In this document: piece by piece, positions 29,261 through 39,740 of the stretch
Layout: each line of letters opens with the position of its first letter
Numbering within the stretch: position 1 is the first letter of the stretch
NCBI GenBank assembly: GCA_000818945.1
Contig: KN805389.1
Span: 532,263 to 596,262, forward strand
DNA length: 64,000 bases
Direction of reading: 5' to 3'
From: Schizochytrium sp. CCTCC M209059
Lineage: Eukaryota; Sar; Bigyra; Thraustochytrida; Thraustochytriidae
Made by a program: the position numbers and the translations under genes
The notes under the pieces: model-generated
Told to the model about the DNA's origin: nothing
The model's database searches: none
What the model saw: the letters and a program-made list of their open reading frames with translations, nothing else

Positions 29261-30907
29261 ATGCTGGGCATCCTTGTACACATGATTGTCGTTTCCTGGA
29301 AGCTCGAATACATACTCGAAACGAGCTCCCCGCGGACCGAGCTCCATGAGATGTGCATAGACAAATTCGGCTTGAGGTGCGTCTGCAAATGCCCTTTCGA
29401 TGAGGTCTCGCACGATCTCCATTCGACGCGGGGAGGTCTCGTAGTGCACGCACAAGTGATTCTTTACGCGTCGTCTTCGCATTTTGGTGCGGTTGAAAAT
29501 TTTGCCCGAGATGAGCTCCCCGTTGGGGACAACCATGGTCTCGCCGTTATATGTGGTGACAAAGTGCGTACTCCGAAAACCAATGCGACGCACAATAGCC
29601 TCTGTGCCATTGAAGACGACGCGATCGCCCATGCTAAAGGGATGATCCGCCAGAAGCGAGGCGGTGGCAATCATATCACGCAAGGCCGCCTGGGCCGCAA
29701 ATGCGGCAGCGATGGAGCTGATCCCCAATCCTGCCACATACGAGGACATATCGAATCCCAATGAGGCGAGCACGCTCGTCACAGTGACGAGCCATAGACA
29801 CATTTGCAGCGCACTCGTGAGAATTTTCCAAGAGTCTTTGAGGATACTCTGCGAGCCGGTTCGAGCAATGAGGTCTTCCATGATGACTGCCGCTGCAGTA
29901 GATAATGGCACAAAGACGCGAAGCACGCAGGCGGCACGTAGAATCTTGAGAATGGTTTGCTTCATTGAAACCCCAAGTTCAAGCGTTGCCAGCGTCGCCA
30001 AGGAAACAAGAACGATAAGGGTGCACCAACTCACTAGACGCTCGGTCATGGGCGTATTGGTCCTTGTGATGCCCCGGTGAAAGGTGATGAGACCAATGCC
30101 ATGCTCAACGGTCGACGACATCAAACGTCGAAGAGGGAGGGGCGTACGCACCGTCGCATTCCCTGAAGGCCCGCCACCCACGGCATGTGCGCCCCCCGGC
30201 GTGCCTCCAATACCGTGCTGCTCCAGCGACGGTTCTCGACTTGCATTCGTCGTGGATGTGGGTGATGGCGAAGCCCCCAAGTCGAAACCGGCAGCGCGCG
30301 CAAGAGAAGCCGACCGCACAGCTTGGGCAAGCGAAAGCCGCTGTACTTGCACGCTCGGAAAGAACACGAGAAGAATCTTCACCAGGAACATGTCGACCAT
30401 GTACATTTGGCGCGATCTTCGCATGGAGTCGAGGCTAGCACCCAAAGGCGTGCTTTCGGAATTCATGAGGGGATCCTCATCGTCATCGTCGGTCGAGTCT
30501 TTGCTTGGCAAGTTGAAGAGAGAAGAGGATCGACGCTCGTTAATGTTGCGCTCTGTCGTCTCGGCGTACTCGTGGATCTTGTTTTCCACGATGGAGTCCA
30601 GGTAGACGAGCAGGGCCACGGCGAAGATCCATCGCAAGTAATTGAGGACAAGATTGCGTCCAGGTCCGATGACCGTGTCAAGAATTGGTGTTTCTTTGCC
30701 CGCAAGCCACTCGCGGTCCCCGGTCGCCACGTAGCGCGCCTCGGGAAAGACGATGAGGAGTGCGCCGAGGCACAGGAGGCCTCCGAGGGTCTTGAGCGAG
30801 GCGAGTCTTTCGTGCCTGCTTTCGCGCGGCGACCGCGGCGAAGGCGGACTTGCTACGCCTCCGTTCGACGCGGGTTCTTCTAGGTCCAGACCTTGTCGTC
30901 TCCGCAT
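29183..30907 (-). CDS. MscS-family mechanosensitive ion channel
   Basis: The 574-residue membrane protein has hydrophobic helices at about residues 41-60, 88-104, 169-187, 291-312, 326-345 and 363-383. The pore helix GLGISSIAAAFAAQAALRDM (393-412) and the MscS beta domain follow: PFSMGDRVVFNGTEAIVRRI, then THFVTTYNGETMVVPNGELI and SGKIFNRTKMRRRRV. This order is the MscS signature, and the long N-terminal part with extra helices and an acidic/Ser loop (137-165) is as in MSL proteins of plants and protists. It should open under membrane tension to release ions or osmolytes, at the plasma or an organelle membrane. There is no clear targeting peptide. Its last codons and 3' flank are repeated downstream. 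Confidence 0.92.
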   Translation of the reverse strand: MRRRQGLDLEEPASNGGVASPPSPRSPRESRHERLASLKTLGGLLCLGALLIVFPEARYVATGDREWLAGKETPILDTVIGPGRNLVLNYLRWIFAVALLVYLDSIVENKIHEYAETTERNINERRSSSLFNLPSKDSTDDDDEDPLMNSESTPLGASLDSMRRSRQMYMVDMFLVKILLVFFPSVQVQRLSLAQAVRSASLARAAGFDLGASPSPTSTTNASREPSLEQHGIGGTPGGAHAVGGGPSGNATVRTPLPLRRLMSSTVEHGIGLITFHRGITRTNTPMTERLVSWCTLIVLVSLATLATLELGVSMKQTILKILRAACVLRVFVPLSTAAAVIMEDLIARTGSQSILKDSWKILTSALQMCLWLVTVTSVLASLGFDMSSYVAGLGISSIAAAFAAQAALRDMIATASLLADHPFSMGDRVVFNGTEAIVRRIGFRSTHFVTTYNGETMVVPNGELISGKIFNRTKMRRRRVKNHLCVHYETSPRRMEIVRDLIERAFADAPQAEFVYAHLMELGPRGARFEYVFELPGNDNHVYKDAQHAINLALFRLFSENSIQLTLFQDETT

Positions 30908-31765
30908 CGTGGCCGCACCTCGCGGATGGGCGAACGACCGGCCGGGGACTCGATATATTTATTTTGCTTTTCTTTCTTTCACGAGTTGTTGCACAGGGAG
31001 GCCGAAAAAAAAAACAACAAACATAAAAAAAAAACAAGCAAGAAAGCAAGATTTGAGCTATCATAGATTGATGTGCGCAAACCCAATAAGCTGGCCAAAT
31101 GTGCTATGCTTGCAAGCAAGCACGCAAACAAGCAAGCAAGTTAAAGAATTACAAGCAAGAACTGCAAGCAAGCCAAGATTAATTAAGCAAATGTTGTTGC
31201 AAAAGGAAAAAGAAAAAAAGAAAAAAAAGGTCAAGTGGAGTATTGGCGATAGGCCATTGTCACGATTCGGAATTCCGCACTTGCAAGGCTTTCGCTCACA
31301 GTGGTCGTTGAGATTCGATCGATCGATCGATCGATCGATGTGACTGATCGAAAGCCCGGGCCAAAGTCTCCGACCGCACCGCGAACGAAACAAAGCTGCC
31401 TCACGCGGCACAAGTAGCGAGCACGCCGAGACTGGACGAGACCGGACCGTCTTGCAGGAGCGTACTCCTTCAAAGGGCTCGCGCCTCGGTGCGGCAGCAG
31501 CTCCAAGAGAAGAAGAGTGAAGCGAAGCGCAGTACAAGACGCATTGCGATTTCGAGACGTTTCGTGTGAGTTCGCAAAGCCCGTGGCATCTTTGGTTTCC
31601 ACGCAGCGCTGCCAGGCCTTTGTGCAAACAGACAGGCAGACAGACAGACAGACGGACAGGCAGACAAACAGGCAGACCGATTCTAACTTGTAAGCCATAG
31701 GAGCCAAGAGTTCGTTCTTCAAGGTTGCTCTTCTTCTTTGACGAATTTCCCCTTTGCCCTGCGCG
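30908..31765. other. Divergent intergenic region (MscS gene / 31766 gene)
   Basis: It holds A-rich runs (31008-31040), a gcaagcaagc-rich tract (31090-31180), a (gatc)n/(atcg)n run at 31317-31337 and a (gaca)n microsatellite at 31628-31675 similar to the one at 21526. No gene is supported. Confidence 0.5.
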
Positions 31766-32377
31766 ATGCTGGGCCGCAAGATGGAGTCGGAGCGCGCCAT
31801 TGAAAAGATGCTTTCGGAATCAGACCGACAAGCTCTCAATGAAATGCGTAAAGGCATTTACATGAGCGGCCTGGAGGGCGGCGCGGCAGGATTTTTGGCT
31901 GGCGTGGTCGGTTTCCGTGCCGCGAGTCATCTCGAGGCCGTCAAGAAGCTCAAGCTCGAACGCAAGCATGCCTTTGCGACCCCGCTCGTGACCTTTGCAG
32001 CAGGAATGATGCTTGGTTCCATGGTGGCGGCGCGCAACCATGCCCACACGCTTCACTATATTATGCAAAAGTACTCGAAGCCTGAGCTTTCGCCATATCA
32101 AGAGCGCGTGGCCACCTTCAAGGAGCTCGGCAGCTCGGTGGACCCACACTTCGACAAGCACGTCGGCACCCATGATCACGAGGCTGACCTGGACGACCCT
32201 CTTATCAAGCTTTTCCGCGCCAACGACGAGATGTCCTCGTCTCGTGAGCATGCGCCCTCCTCACACTCCTCCTCCTCCTCCTCCTCTTGGAACGATGTCC
32301 ACGCGCCCGATCGCCCGCAGGACTCGTGGCATTCTCCGCACCCTCCCGCCGACACATCTCGCTCAGGCTCTTGGTGA
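31766..32377 (+). CDS. Small membrane protein of unknown function
   Basis: From ATG 31766 (MLGRKMESERAIEKML) the product has 203 residues. A charged helix (residues 1-30) precedes two hydrophobic, Gly/Ala-rich segments, GLEGGAAGFLAGVVGFRAAS and PLVTFAAGMMLGSMVAA, separated by a basic loop. This suggests a helical hairpin in a membrane. The C-terminal 80 residues are hydrophilic, with HDHEAD, a run of seven to eight Ser and a Pro/His/Ser tail. The small size and Gly-zipper-like helices recall small mitochondrial inner-membrane proteins, but no family is recognised. A (gaca)n microsatellite sits just upstream. Confidence 0.65.
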   Translation: MLGRKMESERAIEKMLSESDRQALNEMRKGIYMSGLEGGAAGFLAGVVGFRAASHLEAVKKLKLERKHAFATPLVTFAAGMMLGSMVAARNHAHTLHYIMQKYSKPELSPYQERVATFKELGSSVDPHFDKHVGTHDHEADLDDPLIKLFRANDEMSSSREHAPSSHSSSSSSSWNDVHAPDRPQDSWHSPHPPADTSRSGSW

Positions 32378-33312
32378 TGTACTATGCAGCCTCTACGTCC
32401 TAATCCCAAAACTCTTTTCCCTGATCTTGCTTCGCCTTCCGCTGAGTCCTCGTCCCAGGTTAGCCGCGGGATTCCGGGTCGCCGCCCCGGAATCCCGGCA
32501 CACACCCTCTCTCCGCTGCAGTGAAGTCGCGCTCGATCCGGCGGCGCCCGGCGCGCAAAAGGCCAAGGCCGGCGCGTCCTCGCTGAGCCTGGTCGTCTTC
32601 GCCGGTGCGTGCTTCGTCCTCTCCGCCGCTGTTTCACGAGTCTTGCTTCCTCCTCCGCGCCCCGCGCGACTTTTCGTGCGGTTTTTGCCGGAGGCCGTCT
32701 CGTCTGCGCCTGAGGCCTTGCTCCTCCTCCTCAGGGTCTCCTCGCGTCCGAGTCTCCTTCACAGCCTTATCTCTTGCTGCCAGTGCAGTGCAGTGCAGTC
32801 ACTCGGCATAGGCCTAGCACGTAGGCCAGTGCGGCCGAGCAGATTCTTGTGCTCTGCTCTGCGCTGCTCTGCTCTTTGTTGTGCACTGCACTGCACCGCA
32901 CTGCACTGCACTAGAGCAGGGCAGAGCAGCAGAGCAGTGCAGTCGCCGCCGCTTTTCCGCCTGAAGCTGCCTCGGCGGGCGCGCGAGCGGCGGGCGGTTC
33001 GCGCCTCCGCCGCCGCGACGCCTTTCGCAGAGTCGCCGCACACTGCGCAGGCACGCTCGCTCGCTCGCTCGACGAGACAAGATGAAGATGAGATGAGATG
33101 CGATGCGACGAGTGAAGATGAGAGATGAGATGCCATGCCACGAGACGCGAGCTGACGCAAGACGGGACGGCGAGCGCAAAGGCCGCCCCCCGCCGGGGCG
33201 CGCGCGCGGTCGCCGCCTCCGCGCCCGCCGACGCCTGCTCGGCCGGCCGGCGCGGGCGGGCTGCGACCGCGGCGGGGCGCCGGACCTGCTTGACTTCACC
33301 CGGCGGGGGCGG
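32378..33312. other. GC-rich intergenic region before the formate-THF ligase gene
   Basis: It contains a gaattccggg-type inverted repeat (gggattccgggtcgccgccccggaatccc, 32469-32497) and many cagtgcagtgcag / gctctgctctg short repeats (32780-32940). Open frames on both strands are low-complexity. No gene is supported. Confidence 0.45.
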
Positions 33313-33717
33313 NNNNNNNNNNNNNNNNNNNNNNNNNNNNNNNNNNNNNNNNNNNNNNNNNNNNNNNNNNNNNNNNNNNNNNNNNNNNNNNNNNNNNNNN
33401 NNNNNNNNNNNNNNNNNNNNNNNNNNNNNNNNNNNNNNNNNNNNNNNNNNNNNNNNNNNNNNNNNNNNNNNNNNNNNNNNNNNNNNNNNNNNNNNNNNNN
33501 NNNNNNNNNNNNNNNNNNNNNNNNNNNNNNNNNNNNNNNNNNNNNNNNNNNNNNNNNNNNNNNNNNNNNNNNNNNNNNNNNNNNNNNNNNNNNNNNNNNN
33601 NNNNNNNNNNNNNNNNNNNNNNNNNNNNNNNNNNNNNNNNNNNNNNNNNNNNNNNNNNNNNNNNNNNNNNNNNNNNNNNNNNNNNNNNNNNNNNNNNNNN
33701 NNNNNNNNNNNNNNNNN
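33313..33717. other. Assembly gap (405 N)
   Basis: A run of N between G/C-only flanks (cggcgggggcgg to the left, gggcgggcgggcgg to the right), 126 bp upstream of the formate-THF ligase ATG. It probably hides part of the promoter or 5' UTR. Confidence 0.98.
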
Positions 33718-33843
33718 GGGCGGGCGGGCGGGCGGAGGGCCAGGCAGAACGGAAACTCCGAGCGCAGCAGAAGAGCAGAAGAGCAGGCAGGCAGCAGCAA
33801 GGCAGCAGCAGCCAGGCAGCAGCAGCCAGGCAGGAGAGGAGAG

Positions 33844-35637
33844 ATGACGGCCATGTCGAGCCTGCGGCTGGGCGCCGCGGCGGCCATGGCGGGCAGCAGG
33901 CGCGGCAACCTGACCGTGCGCATGAGCTTCCGCGCCATGTCGACCTCGCAGAAGGCGCCGGACAACCCGGACGAGCGCATCGCGCTCGCCGCCGACCTCA
34001 AGCCGATCCACGACGTGCTCGCGGACCGCGTCAAGGTCACTGACCCGGACTCGTACGCCCTCTACGGCCGCTACAAGGCCAAGCTCGACGTCAACTTCGC
34101 CAAACAGCCCGCCAAGGGCAAGCTCGTGCTCGTCACCGCCCTCACGCCGACCAAGGCCGGCGAGGGCAAGACCTGCACCAGCGTCGGCCTCGCCGACGGC
34201 CTCAACAAACTCCCCAACACCACCGCCATCGCCGCCCTCCGCGAGCCTTCGCTCGGACCCGTCTTTGGCGTCAAGGGCGGCGCCGCCGGCGGTGGCTACG
34301 CCCAGGTCGTTCCCATGGCCGACATCAACCTCCACTTCACCGGCGATCTCCACGCCATCAGCACGGCCCACAACCTGCTCTCCGCCATGATCGACAACCA
34401 CATCCAGTGGAACGCCAAGCCCCAGCTCGACGTGCGCCGCGTCGAGTGGGGACGCGTCCTCGACATGAACGACCGCGCGCTCCGCAACGTCACCCTTGGC
34501 CTTGGCGGCACTGGTGACGGCGTCCCGCGCCAGAGCTTCTTCGACATCACCGTCGCCTCCGAGGTCATGGCCATCTTCTGCCTTGCCACCGACCTCGAGG
34601 ACCTCAAGACCCGCCTCGGCAACATCGTCGTTGGCTACACCCGCGGCGGCAAGGAGGCCGTCACCTGCCGCGACATTGGCGCCGAGGGCGCCATGACCGC
34701 GCTCCTCAAGGACGCCTTCAACCCCAACGTCGTCCAGACCCTCGAGCACAACCTTGCCGTCATCCACGGCGGACCCTTCGCCAACATCGCTCATGGCTGC
34801 TCGTCCGTCGTCGGCACGCGCGCCGCCCTCGCCCTCTCCGACTTCGTCGTCACCGAGGGTGGCTTCGGCGCTGACCTTGGTGCCGAGAAGTTCTTCGACA
34901 TCAAGTGCCGCAAGGCCGGCCTCGCCCCCTCGGCCGCCGTCATTGTCGCCACCGTTCGTGCCCTCAAGCTCCACGGTGGTGTCGATGCCAAGGAGCTCAC
35001 CACGGAGAACACCCAGGCCGTGCGGGACGGCATGCCCAACCTTCTCCGCCACATCGAGAACGTCGCCAAGTTCGGTGTTGAGAGCGTCGTCTCCATCAAC
35101 CGCTTCCCCACCGACACTGAGGCTGAGATCCAGGTCGTCAAGGACCTCTGCAAGGAGCTCGGCGTTGATGCCGTTGTCGCCGAGCAGTGGCAGCACGGTG
35201 GTGAGGGCGCCCTCGAGCTCGCCAAGGCCGTCCAGGGTCTCTGCGACAAGGCTGATACCTCCAAGTTTAAGCCCCTCTACCCGGACGAGATGCCCCTCGT
35301 CGACAAGATCTCCACCATTGCCACCGAACTCTACCGCGCCAAGGGTGTCGACATTTCCAAGGAGGCCCTCACCAAGCTCAAGCGCTTCCAGAAGGACGGC
35401 TACGGCCACCTCCCTGTGTGCATTGCCAAGACCCAGTACAGCTTCAGTGATGACGCCTCGCTCGTCAACGCCCCTGAGGGCCACACTCTCCATGTACAGG
35501 ACGTCCGCCTTGCCGCGGGTGCCGAGTTCGTTGTCGTCCTCACTGGCTCTGTCATGACCATGCCTGGCCTCCCCAAGCGCCCCTCGGCCCTCGACATCAC
35601 CGTCAACGAGAACGGCCAGATCAGCGGCCTCTTCTAA
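33844..35637 (+). CDS. Formate--tetrahydrofolate ligase (10-formyl-THF synthetase), likely mitochondrial
   Basis: The 597-residue product (ATG 33844) begins with an Arg/Ser/Ala-rich, acid-free leader (MTAMSSLRLGAAAAMAGSRR), as expected for mitochondrial import. The enzyme body carries the ATP-binding loop TPTKAGEGKTCTSVGL (101-116) and the family block LREPSLGPVFGVKGGAAGGG followed by YAQVVPMADINLHFTGD. It ends in the usual place (TMPGLPKRPSALDI). It makes 10-formyl-THF from formate, THF and ATP in one-carbon metabolism. Length and order fit the stand-alone ligase, with no dehydrogenase/cyclohydrolase domain fused. Third codon positions are almost all C or G, much more biased than in neighbouring genes, which suggests high expression. 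It converges with the IFT122 gene; the 383 bp between them are A/T-rich 3' flank with a poly-C run at 35641. Confidence 0.95.
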   Translation: MTAMSSLRLGAAAAMAGSRRGNLTVRMSFRAMSTSQKAPDNPDERIALAADLKPIHDVLADRVKVTDPDSYALYGRYKAKLDVNFAKQPAKGKLVLVTALTPTKAGEGKTCTSVGLADGLNKLPNTTAIAALREPSLGPVFGVKGGAAGGGYAQVVPMADINLHFTGDLHAISTAHNLLSAMIDNHIQWNAKPQLDVRRVEWGRVLDMNDRALRNVTLGLGGTGDGVPRQSFFDITVASEVMAIFCLATDLEDLKTRLGNIVVGYTRGGKEAVTCRDIGAEGAMTALLKDAFNPNVVQTLEHNLAVIHGGPFANIAHGCSSVVGTRAALALSDFVVTEGGFGADLGAEKFFDIKCRKAGLAPSAAVIVATVRALKLHGGVDAKELTTENTQAVRDGMPNLLRHIENVAKFGVESVVSINRFPTDTEAEIQVVKDLCKELGVDAVVAEQWQHGGEGALELAKAVQGLCDKADTSKFKPLYPDEMPLVDKISTIATELYRAKGVDISKEALTKLKRFQKDGYGHLPVCIAKTQYSFSDDASLVNAPEGHTLHVQDVRLAAGAEFVVVLTGSVMTMPGLPKRPSALDITVNENGQISGLF

Positions 35638-36020
35638 GAACCCCCCCCCCCCCTCTTCCCCTCACAAGAAAAAGAAAACCTGGCATAATTTACGTTAAAA
35701 CAAAAACCTGTCTCCTGTGATTGTTGATGTGATTTGTCTTCATTGTTCTGTATCTTTCTTTTTTTTTCGCTCATCATTTGTGAGACGATCATTTGAATGA
35801 AAGTCACTCCACGTGTCAATTAATAATTACAACCATGAGCCCATGCTTGGTTGAAGTTCAAGTGTTATGTACAGCGACATCACGCTACCTTTGGGCCCTA
35901 GGTTGAAATCACAAAGTATACAAGTTCGCTTGTATTGAGACATCATGAGGCGCCGACAAGCAAGAGCAAAGACTCTAGTTCGTCTCGTAATCATGTGCCA
36001 GAGTGAGTTAGTTATTCGAT

Positions 36021-39000
36021 TTAAATTGTAAGCTGGAATTTGCAGAGCGGGCATTTGTTTCCGTTCGAAAGGCAAACGGTCTCGAGGTCTTCCTCATGGA
36101 AGAAGGAGTGGCATTGCGGGCACTTGAGAATAGGCACCACATCCGGCATAATGTTCTTAAAGAACTGCCAACGCCGACCTGCAGGCCAGCGAATCACAAA
36201 AATCTCATTCAAGGGCGTCTGCTTGAGTACCTGAGCAGGCACCTCGACAGCGCGATAGTGTGCGGCCTCCTGCTGGCTAAAGTCGCAATCGAAAAGAAAC
36301 GCAGAAAATGCACTCGAGTCCGTCCCGCCCTGTTGCGGTGCTGTCGTTTCCTCAAAGCTGATGCGGTCGACACGTTTTTCCTCCTCGCTAGTTTCGGGAC
36401 CGGAACCAGATTGAGCGCCCACCGGCTCGGAGCGAAGCAGAGCAAAGGCTTCCTCGTCGCTCATACCAGCCTCTGGGGCAAATTCCACAAGGGGCAGCAG
36501 GTCGAACGACTTCAGTGAACGAATAAAAGGGTGCGCGCATTGGACGCAACAGTCGGCCGGCCCTGCACTGGCGTGCACCAGGGGATTCGTCGTTGAGCAC
36601 CGGTAGCAAATAAAGTGCTGTTCCTCGCGATCCGAATACGGCTTCGATTGAATGAGCATCGTCTCCAGGTCAATTTGTGGCAACCAAGACTCTGGCACGC
36701 GAAGGTGGCCCAGCTTATCAAAGGCGTGGCGAGCGAGCTTGTATGCGCCAAATGTCTCGCCCTCTTTGCCAACAGCCCAAAGAATGGCAGCGCGCGAAAT
36801 TCCATAAGGTGCCTGCGGGCCCATCACATTCATAAGGAAGCGCCCCGCGTTGAAGACCGTCTCCGGCTCCAAAGATGAAAAAGGCTCATCCGTGTAGCGT
36901 GAAATGATCCCGTACGCAAAGTACTGTTGCGCCAACGACTGAAAGTGCGCCGAAGCCTGCAGGTGCTTTGCGCCAGGTCCTTTCCGGATGATCTTGCCCT
37001 TGCCCGATCCAGGGCGTTTCTCTTCCTTATCCTCCTCGTTGCTGCCTGCAGCCTCTTCCGCGGCTCCAGCGAGCGAAAGCTGCTCCCCCGAAAGAAGCCA
37101 CAAGTAGTACGCAGCATCTTCGTAGCGCTGCTCGGAAATGGCCGATTGCGAAAGCTCCTTGAGCATGAGCATGGACTTTTCGGGGCGGTCGGCCTTTTTA
37201 AAGGCAACTTGCGCCTCGTCGAAGCGGTCGTGCTCCGCAAGCCACTGGGCGTACGGAAGATAGACATCCTCCGCGTACTTGTTACCGTGCTGCGCAGACA
37301 ACAGAAAAGCGTCTTCCCACTTGTTAAGTGTCACGTGCAACTTCATGAGGCTCTGTACATCATTCATCTTCAAGTACACCTCCTTGGCATACTGGTGATG
37401 GCCAAAGTGACGAAAGTAGTCGGCGCATTTGCGTAGCGCAACGAGCTCTTTTGCGTCCATAACGCGAGCCACTTCGATGAGCTCGTCGAGCATGCCTGCC
37501 TCGCCGACTAGACGCACCGCTTTGTCGTACTGGCCAGCAGCGCAGTACATTTCCGCAGCGAGCTTGACGTCGCCCGTCTCTTGAGCCCATTCGCCCTGGC
37601 GTTGAATGAGCTCTTGCACATCAACACTGGCGGACCCTGCTGCAAAGGTCTTGGCTTCCTCCCATTGTCTCAAATCTGAAAACATGTCAACGGCGCGATC
37701 GGCATGACCAAACTTGGTGTACAACTTTGCCGCCTCCTGGAATCGTCCCTGGTACGCCATGACCATGGCTAGATGCAAGCCTTGCTGCTTTTGCCGTGCC
37801 CGCTTCTCGTTCTCGTCCTGGCCGTCCGCGTCACATGCGCGGTTGCGCTGCCGGCGCTCTTGTTCGATCGAGTTGATGAGCTCAATGTACTTGAGGTCGC
37901 GTACACGGATAAAGGCCTTGCGTGCGATATCAAGTTCAAGGCCTTGCAAAGCTGTGAGACCGAGGAAGCGCCAGTCCGATTCCGTCACGCCAAGGCATGC
38001 CACCTTGTAGGCCATCGTGTAGTCCTTGGCGTCGAGGTAGCGGTACAAAGAGGCAGATTGCGGGACATCTACCGTCTCCATTTCCTCTGCCTGGAGCGAA
38101 AAGATCTTGGAACCCTTAAAGCCTACCACAATGCCTTCCATTGCCTGACGGTGCACAGGGAAAGCGCCAGTCTTGATGCTCAGCGTGCCGTCGCCCGAGT
38201 AGCACAGCATGTCTTCGAACTCGCTGTTCCAGGCCACACTCCAAGCATTTTTGTCGGCAAAGACCTCTTCCTGTGATTCGAGATCGTACACGACACAGTC
38301 CCCTTTGCTGTCCACGACGGCGAGCTTTGTCCGTGACTGGCTCAGGTCCAGGCAGCGGATCGTCTCCCTGTGCTTGATGAGCTGAATGGGAAATGGGTTG
38401 TCGACAAAAAGCCGCAACACCACGCCGTTCTTGAGACCTACGAGCAGACCCTCCTTGCCCGCAGGGCCACCGACCACCTTCATGTAGCGGATCATGCTCT
38501 CCATACTCCACTCCTTTTCCTTGCGTCCACTAAAATCAAACATTTGCAGCTTCTTGTCGTGGCACAGAATGACATGCAATGAGGTCACGACCAAGAGGTT
38601 GCACTCGAGCTTTTGGTAAATCTTGTCGCGAACACGGTAACGCAAGTCAAACGGATCGCTTTCGTTGGAGAGCTCGTAAATGACAATCTTGTCTGGCTGC
38701 TGAATTGCCAGACGGTTTCTGTACAGCGCCACCTTTTTCACGTAGTCGCGCGATTTGATGCGCACCTTTTGCTCAGAGCTAAGATGCTGAACGACCACAT
38801 CCGTCATGTTTTCCGTATACGCAAAGCGATCCTGGTACAGTCCATTTACGGGGGCAAAGCTCAGCTTGAACAGGCTAATGGCGCCGCTGTTACTGCCGGC
38901 AGCCACTGCAGTCGTCCCAGGCTGGCCTTTGCTGACCCAGCACCAGTCGTCTGTCTCGGCGATCTCCGTAAGACGGATGCCGTCGCGCGAGTACAGTGTC

Positions 39001-39740
39001 ACACGACGATCTGATCCTCCTACAAGCAAGTAGTTGCCATTGTCAAAGTATGAGACGGTGCAGGGGTCAAAGTCCAGCTTGCGGTCTTTACCGAGCTGAA
39101 TGCCGCTCACCTGATAAAAGGAAAGCGTTGAATCCCAGCATCCCACCGCGAGAACGGGGACCTGGTCGCTGCGTGCAGGATGCCACGCGAGCGTCCAGAC
39201 GGGAGCGTTGCGTTCGATGCAGACCTTTTCCTGTCCTGTTTGGTCGCGGATGCTCACCTGGCCGCTGTACAGGCCGAGTGCGAGATGCTGACCATCGTGT
39301 GTCCAGTCGCAGCAGAGAATGCGCGCGCCCACACGCGTCCGCGTAACAGATTTCTCTTCTGGCACGCAGAGTCCAAAGTCGTTCGCCGTGCAGCTTGCGA
39401 GCTGTTTGGTCACCGGATTGAATTTGACTTTCTGAATGCTGTCCGTGTGCGAGAACTTGAGGACACCTTCGGCATTCTTGGTCCAAATGATGACTGTATT
39501 GTCGGCACCACCCGAGGCAAAGAGCTCTCCGTCTGCAGAATAGTCAACGGTATACACGGTGTCCTTGTGCGACTTGAGCGAGTGCGCCAGGTCGCCCGTT
39601 GCGGACTCGTACACGAGCACGCGGCTCCCGGCGGCAGCCACGAGCCTGTTTCCGTCAGGGCTGAAGGCGAGGTCCCACACGGTGCTCTTTTGGTTTTCGC
39701 GCTCGGGCACGTTGTCGCTCCACGTGCAAGTGGCCCGCAT
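36021..39740 (-). CDS. IFT122: Intraflagellar transport protein 122 (IFT-A subunit)
   Basis: From the Met of MRATCTWSDNVPER (ATG 39738-39740) the product has 1239 residues, close to the ~1240 of animal IFT122. It opens with WD40 repeats (VWDLAFSPDGNRLVAAAGSR, HKDTVYTVDYSADGELFASG, ADNTVIIWTKNAEGVLKFSH) and the family-typical QLASCTANDFGLCVPEEKSV. A second propeller and a long TPR-like helical region follow (RFQEAAKLYTKFGHADRAVD, KLAAEMYCAAGQYDKAVRL, KEVYLKMNDVQSLMKLHVTL). The C terminus has zinc-ribbon-like cysteine pairs (ICYRCSTTN, CPQCHSFF, KCPLCKF). IFT122 is a core subunit of the IFT-A complex, which returns cargo from flagellar tips and brings membrane proteins into flagella. Its presence shows the organism builds flagella at some stage. 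The frame continues upstream to 39869, but the Met chosen matches the conserved N terminus. Confidence 0.95.
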   Translation of the reverse strand: MRATCTWSDNVPERENQKSTVWDLAFSPDGNRLVAAAGSRVLVYESATGDLAHSLKSHKDTVYTVDYSADGELFASGGADNTVIIWTKNAEGVLKFSHTDSIQKVKFNPVTKQLASCTANDFGLCVPEEKSVTRTRVGARILCCDWTHDGQHLALGLYSGQVSIRDQTGQEKVCIERNAPVWTLAWHPARSDQVPVLAVGCWDSTLSFYQVSGIQLGKDRKLDFDPCTVSYFDNGNYLLVGGSDRRVTLYSRDGIRLTEIAETDDWCWVSKGQPGTTAVAAGSNSGAISLFKLSFAPVNGLYQDRFAYTENMTDVVVQHLSSEQKVRIKSRDYVKKVALYRNRLAIQQPDKIVIYELSNESDPFDLRYRVRDKIYQKLECNLLVVTSLHVILCHDKKLQMFDFSGRKEKEWSMESMIRYMKVVGGPAGKEGLLVGLKNGVVLRLFVDNPFPIQLIKHRETIRCLDLSQSRTKLAVVDSKGDCVVYDLESQEEVFADKNAWSVAWNSEFEDMLCYSGDGTLSIKTGAFPVHRQAMEGIVVGFKGSKIFSLQAEEMETVDVPQSASLYRYLDAKDYTMAYKVACLGVTESDWRFLGLTALQGLELDIARKAFIRVRDLKYIELINSIEQERRQRNRACDADGQDENEKRARQKQQGLHLAMVMAYQGRFQEAAKLYTKFGHADRAVDMFSDLRQWEEAKTFAAGSASVDVQELIQRQGEWAQETGDVKLAAEMYCAAGQYDKAVRLVGEAGMLDELIEVARVMDAKELVALRKCADYFRHFGHHQYAKEVYLKMNDVQSLMKLHVTLNKWEDAFLLSAQHGNKYAEDVYLPYAQWLAEHDRFDEAQVAFKKADRPEKSMLMLKELSQSAISEQRYEDAAYYLWLLSGEQLSLAGAAEEAAGSNEEDKEEKRPGSGKGKIIRKGPGAKHLQASAHFQSLAQQYFAYGIISRYTDEPFSSLEPETVFNAGRFLMNVMGPQAPYGISRAAILWAVGKEGETFGAYKLARHAFDKLGHLRVPESWLPQIDLETMLIQSKPYSDREEQHFICYRCSTTNPLVHASAGPADCCVQCAHPFIRSLKSFDLLPLVEFAPEAGMSDEEAFALLRSEPVGAQSGSGPETSEEEKRVDRISFEETTAPQQGGTDSSAFSAFLFDCDFSQQEAAHYRAVEVPAQVLKQTPLNEIFVIRWPAGRRWQFFKNIMPDVVPILKCPQCHSFFHEEDLETVCLSNGNKCPLCKFQLTI

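Noticed and set aside
32911..35493. 860-codon minus-strand open frame opposite the formate-THF ligase gene
   Set aside because: Shadow of a gene with extreme C/G third positions, and it runs through 405 N. The plus-strand frame has all family motifs.
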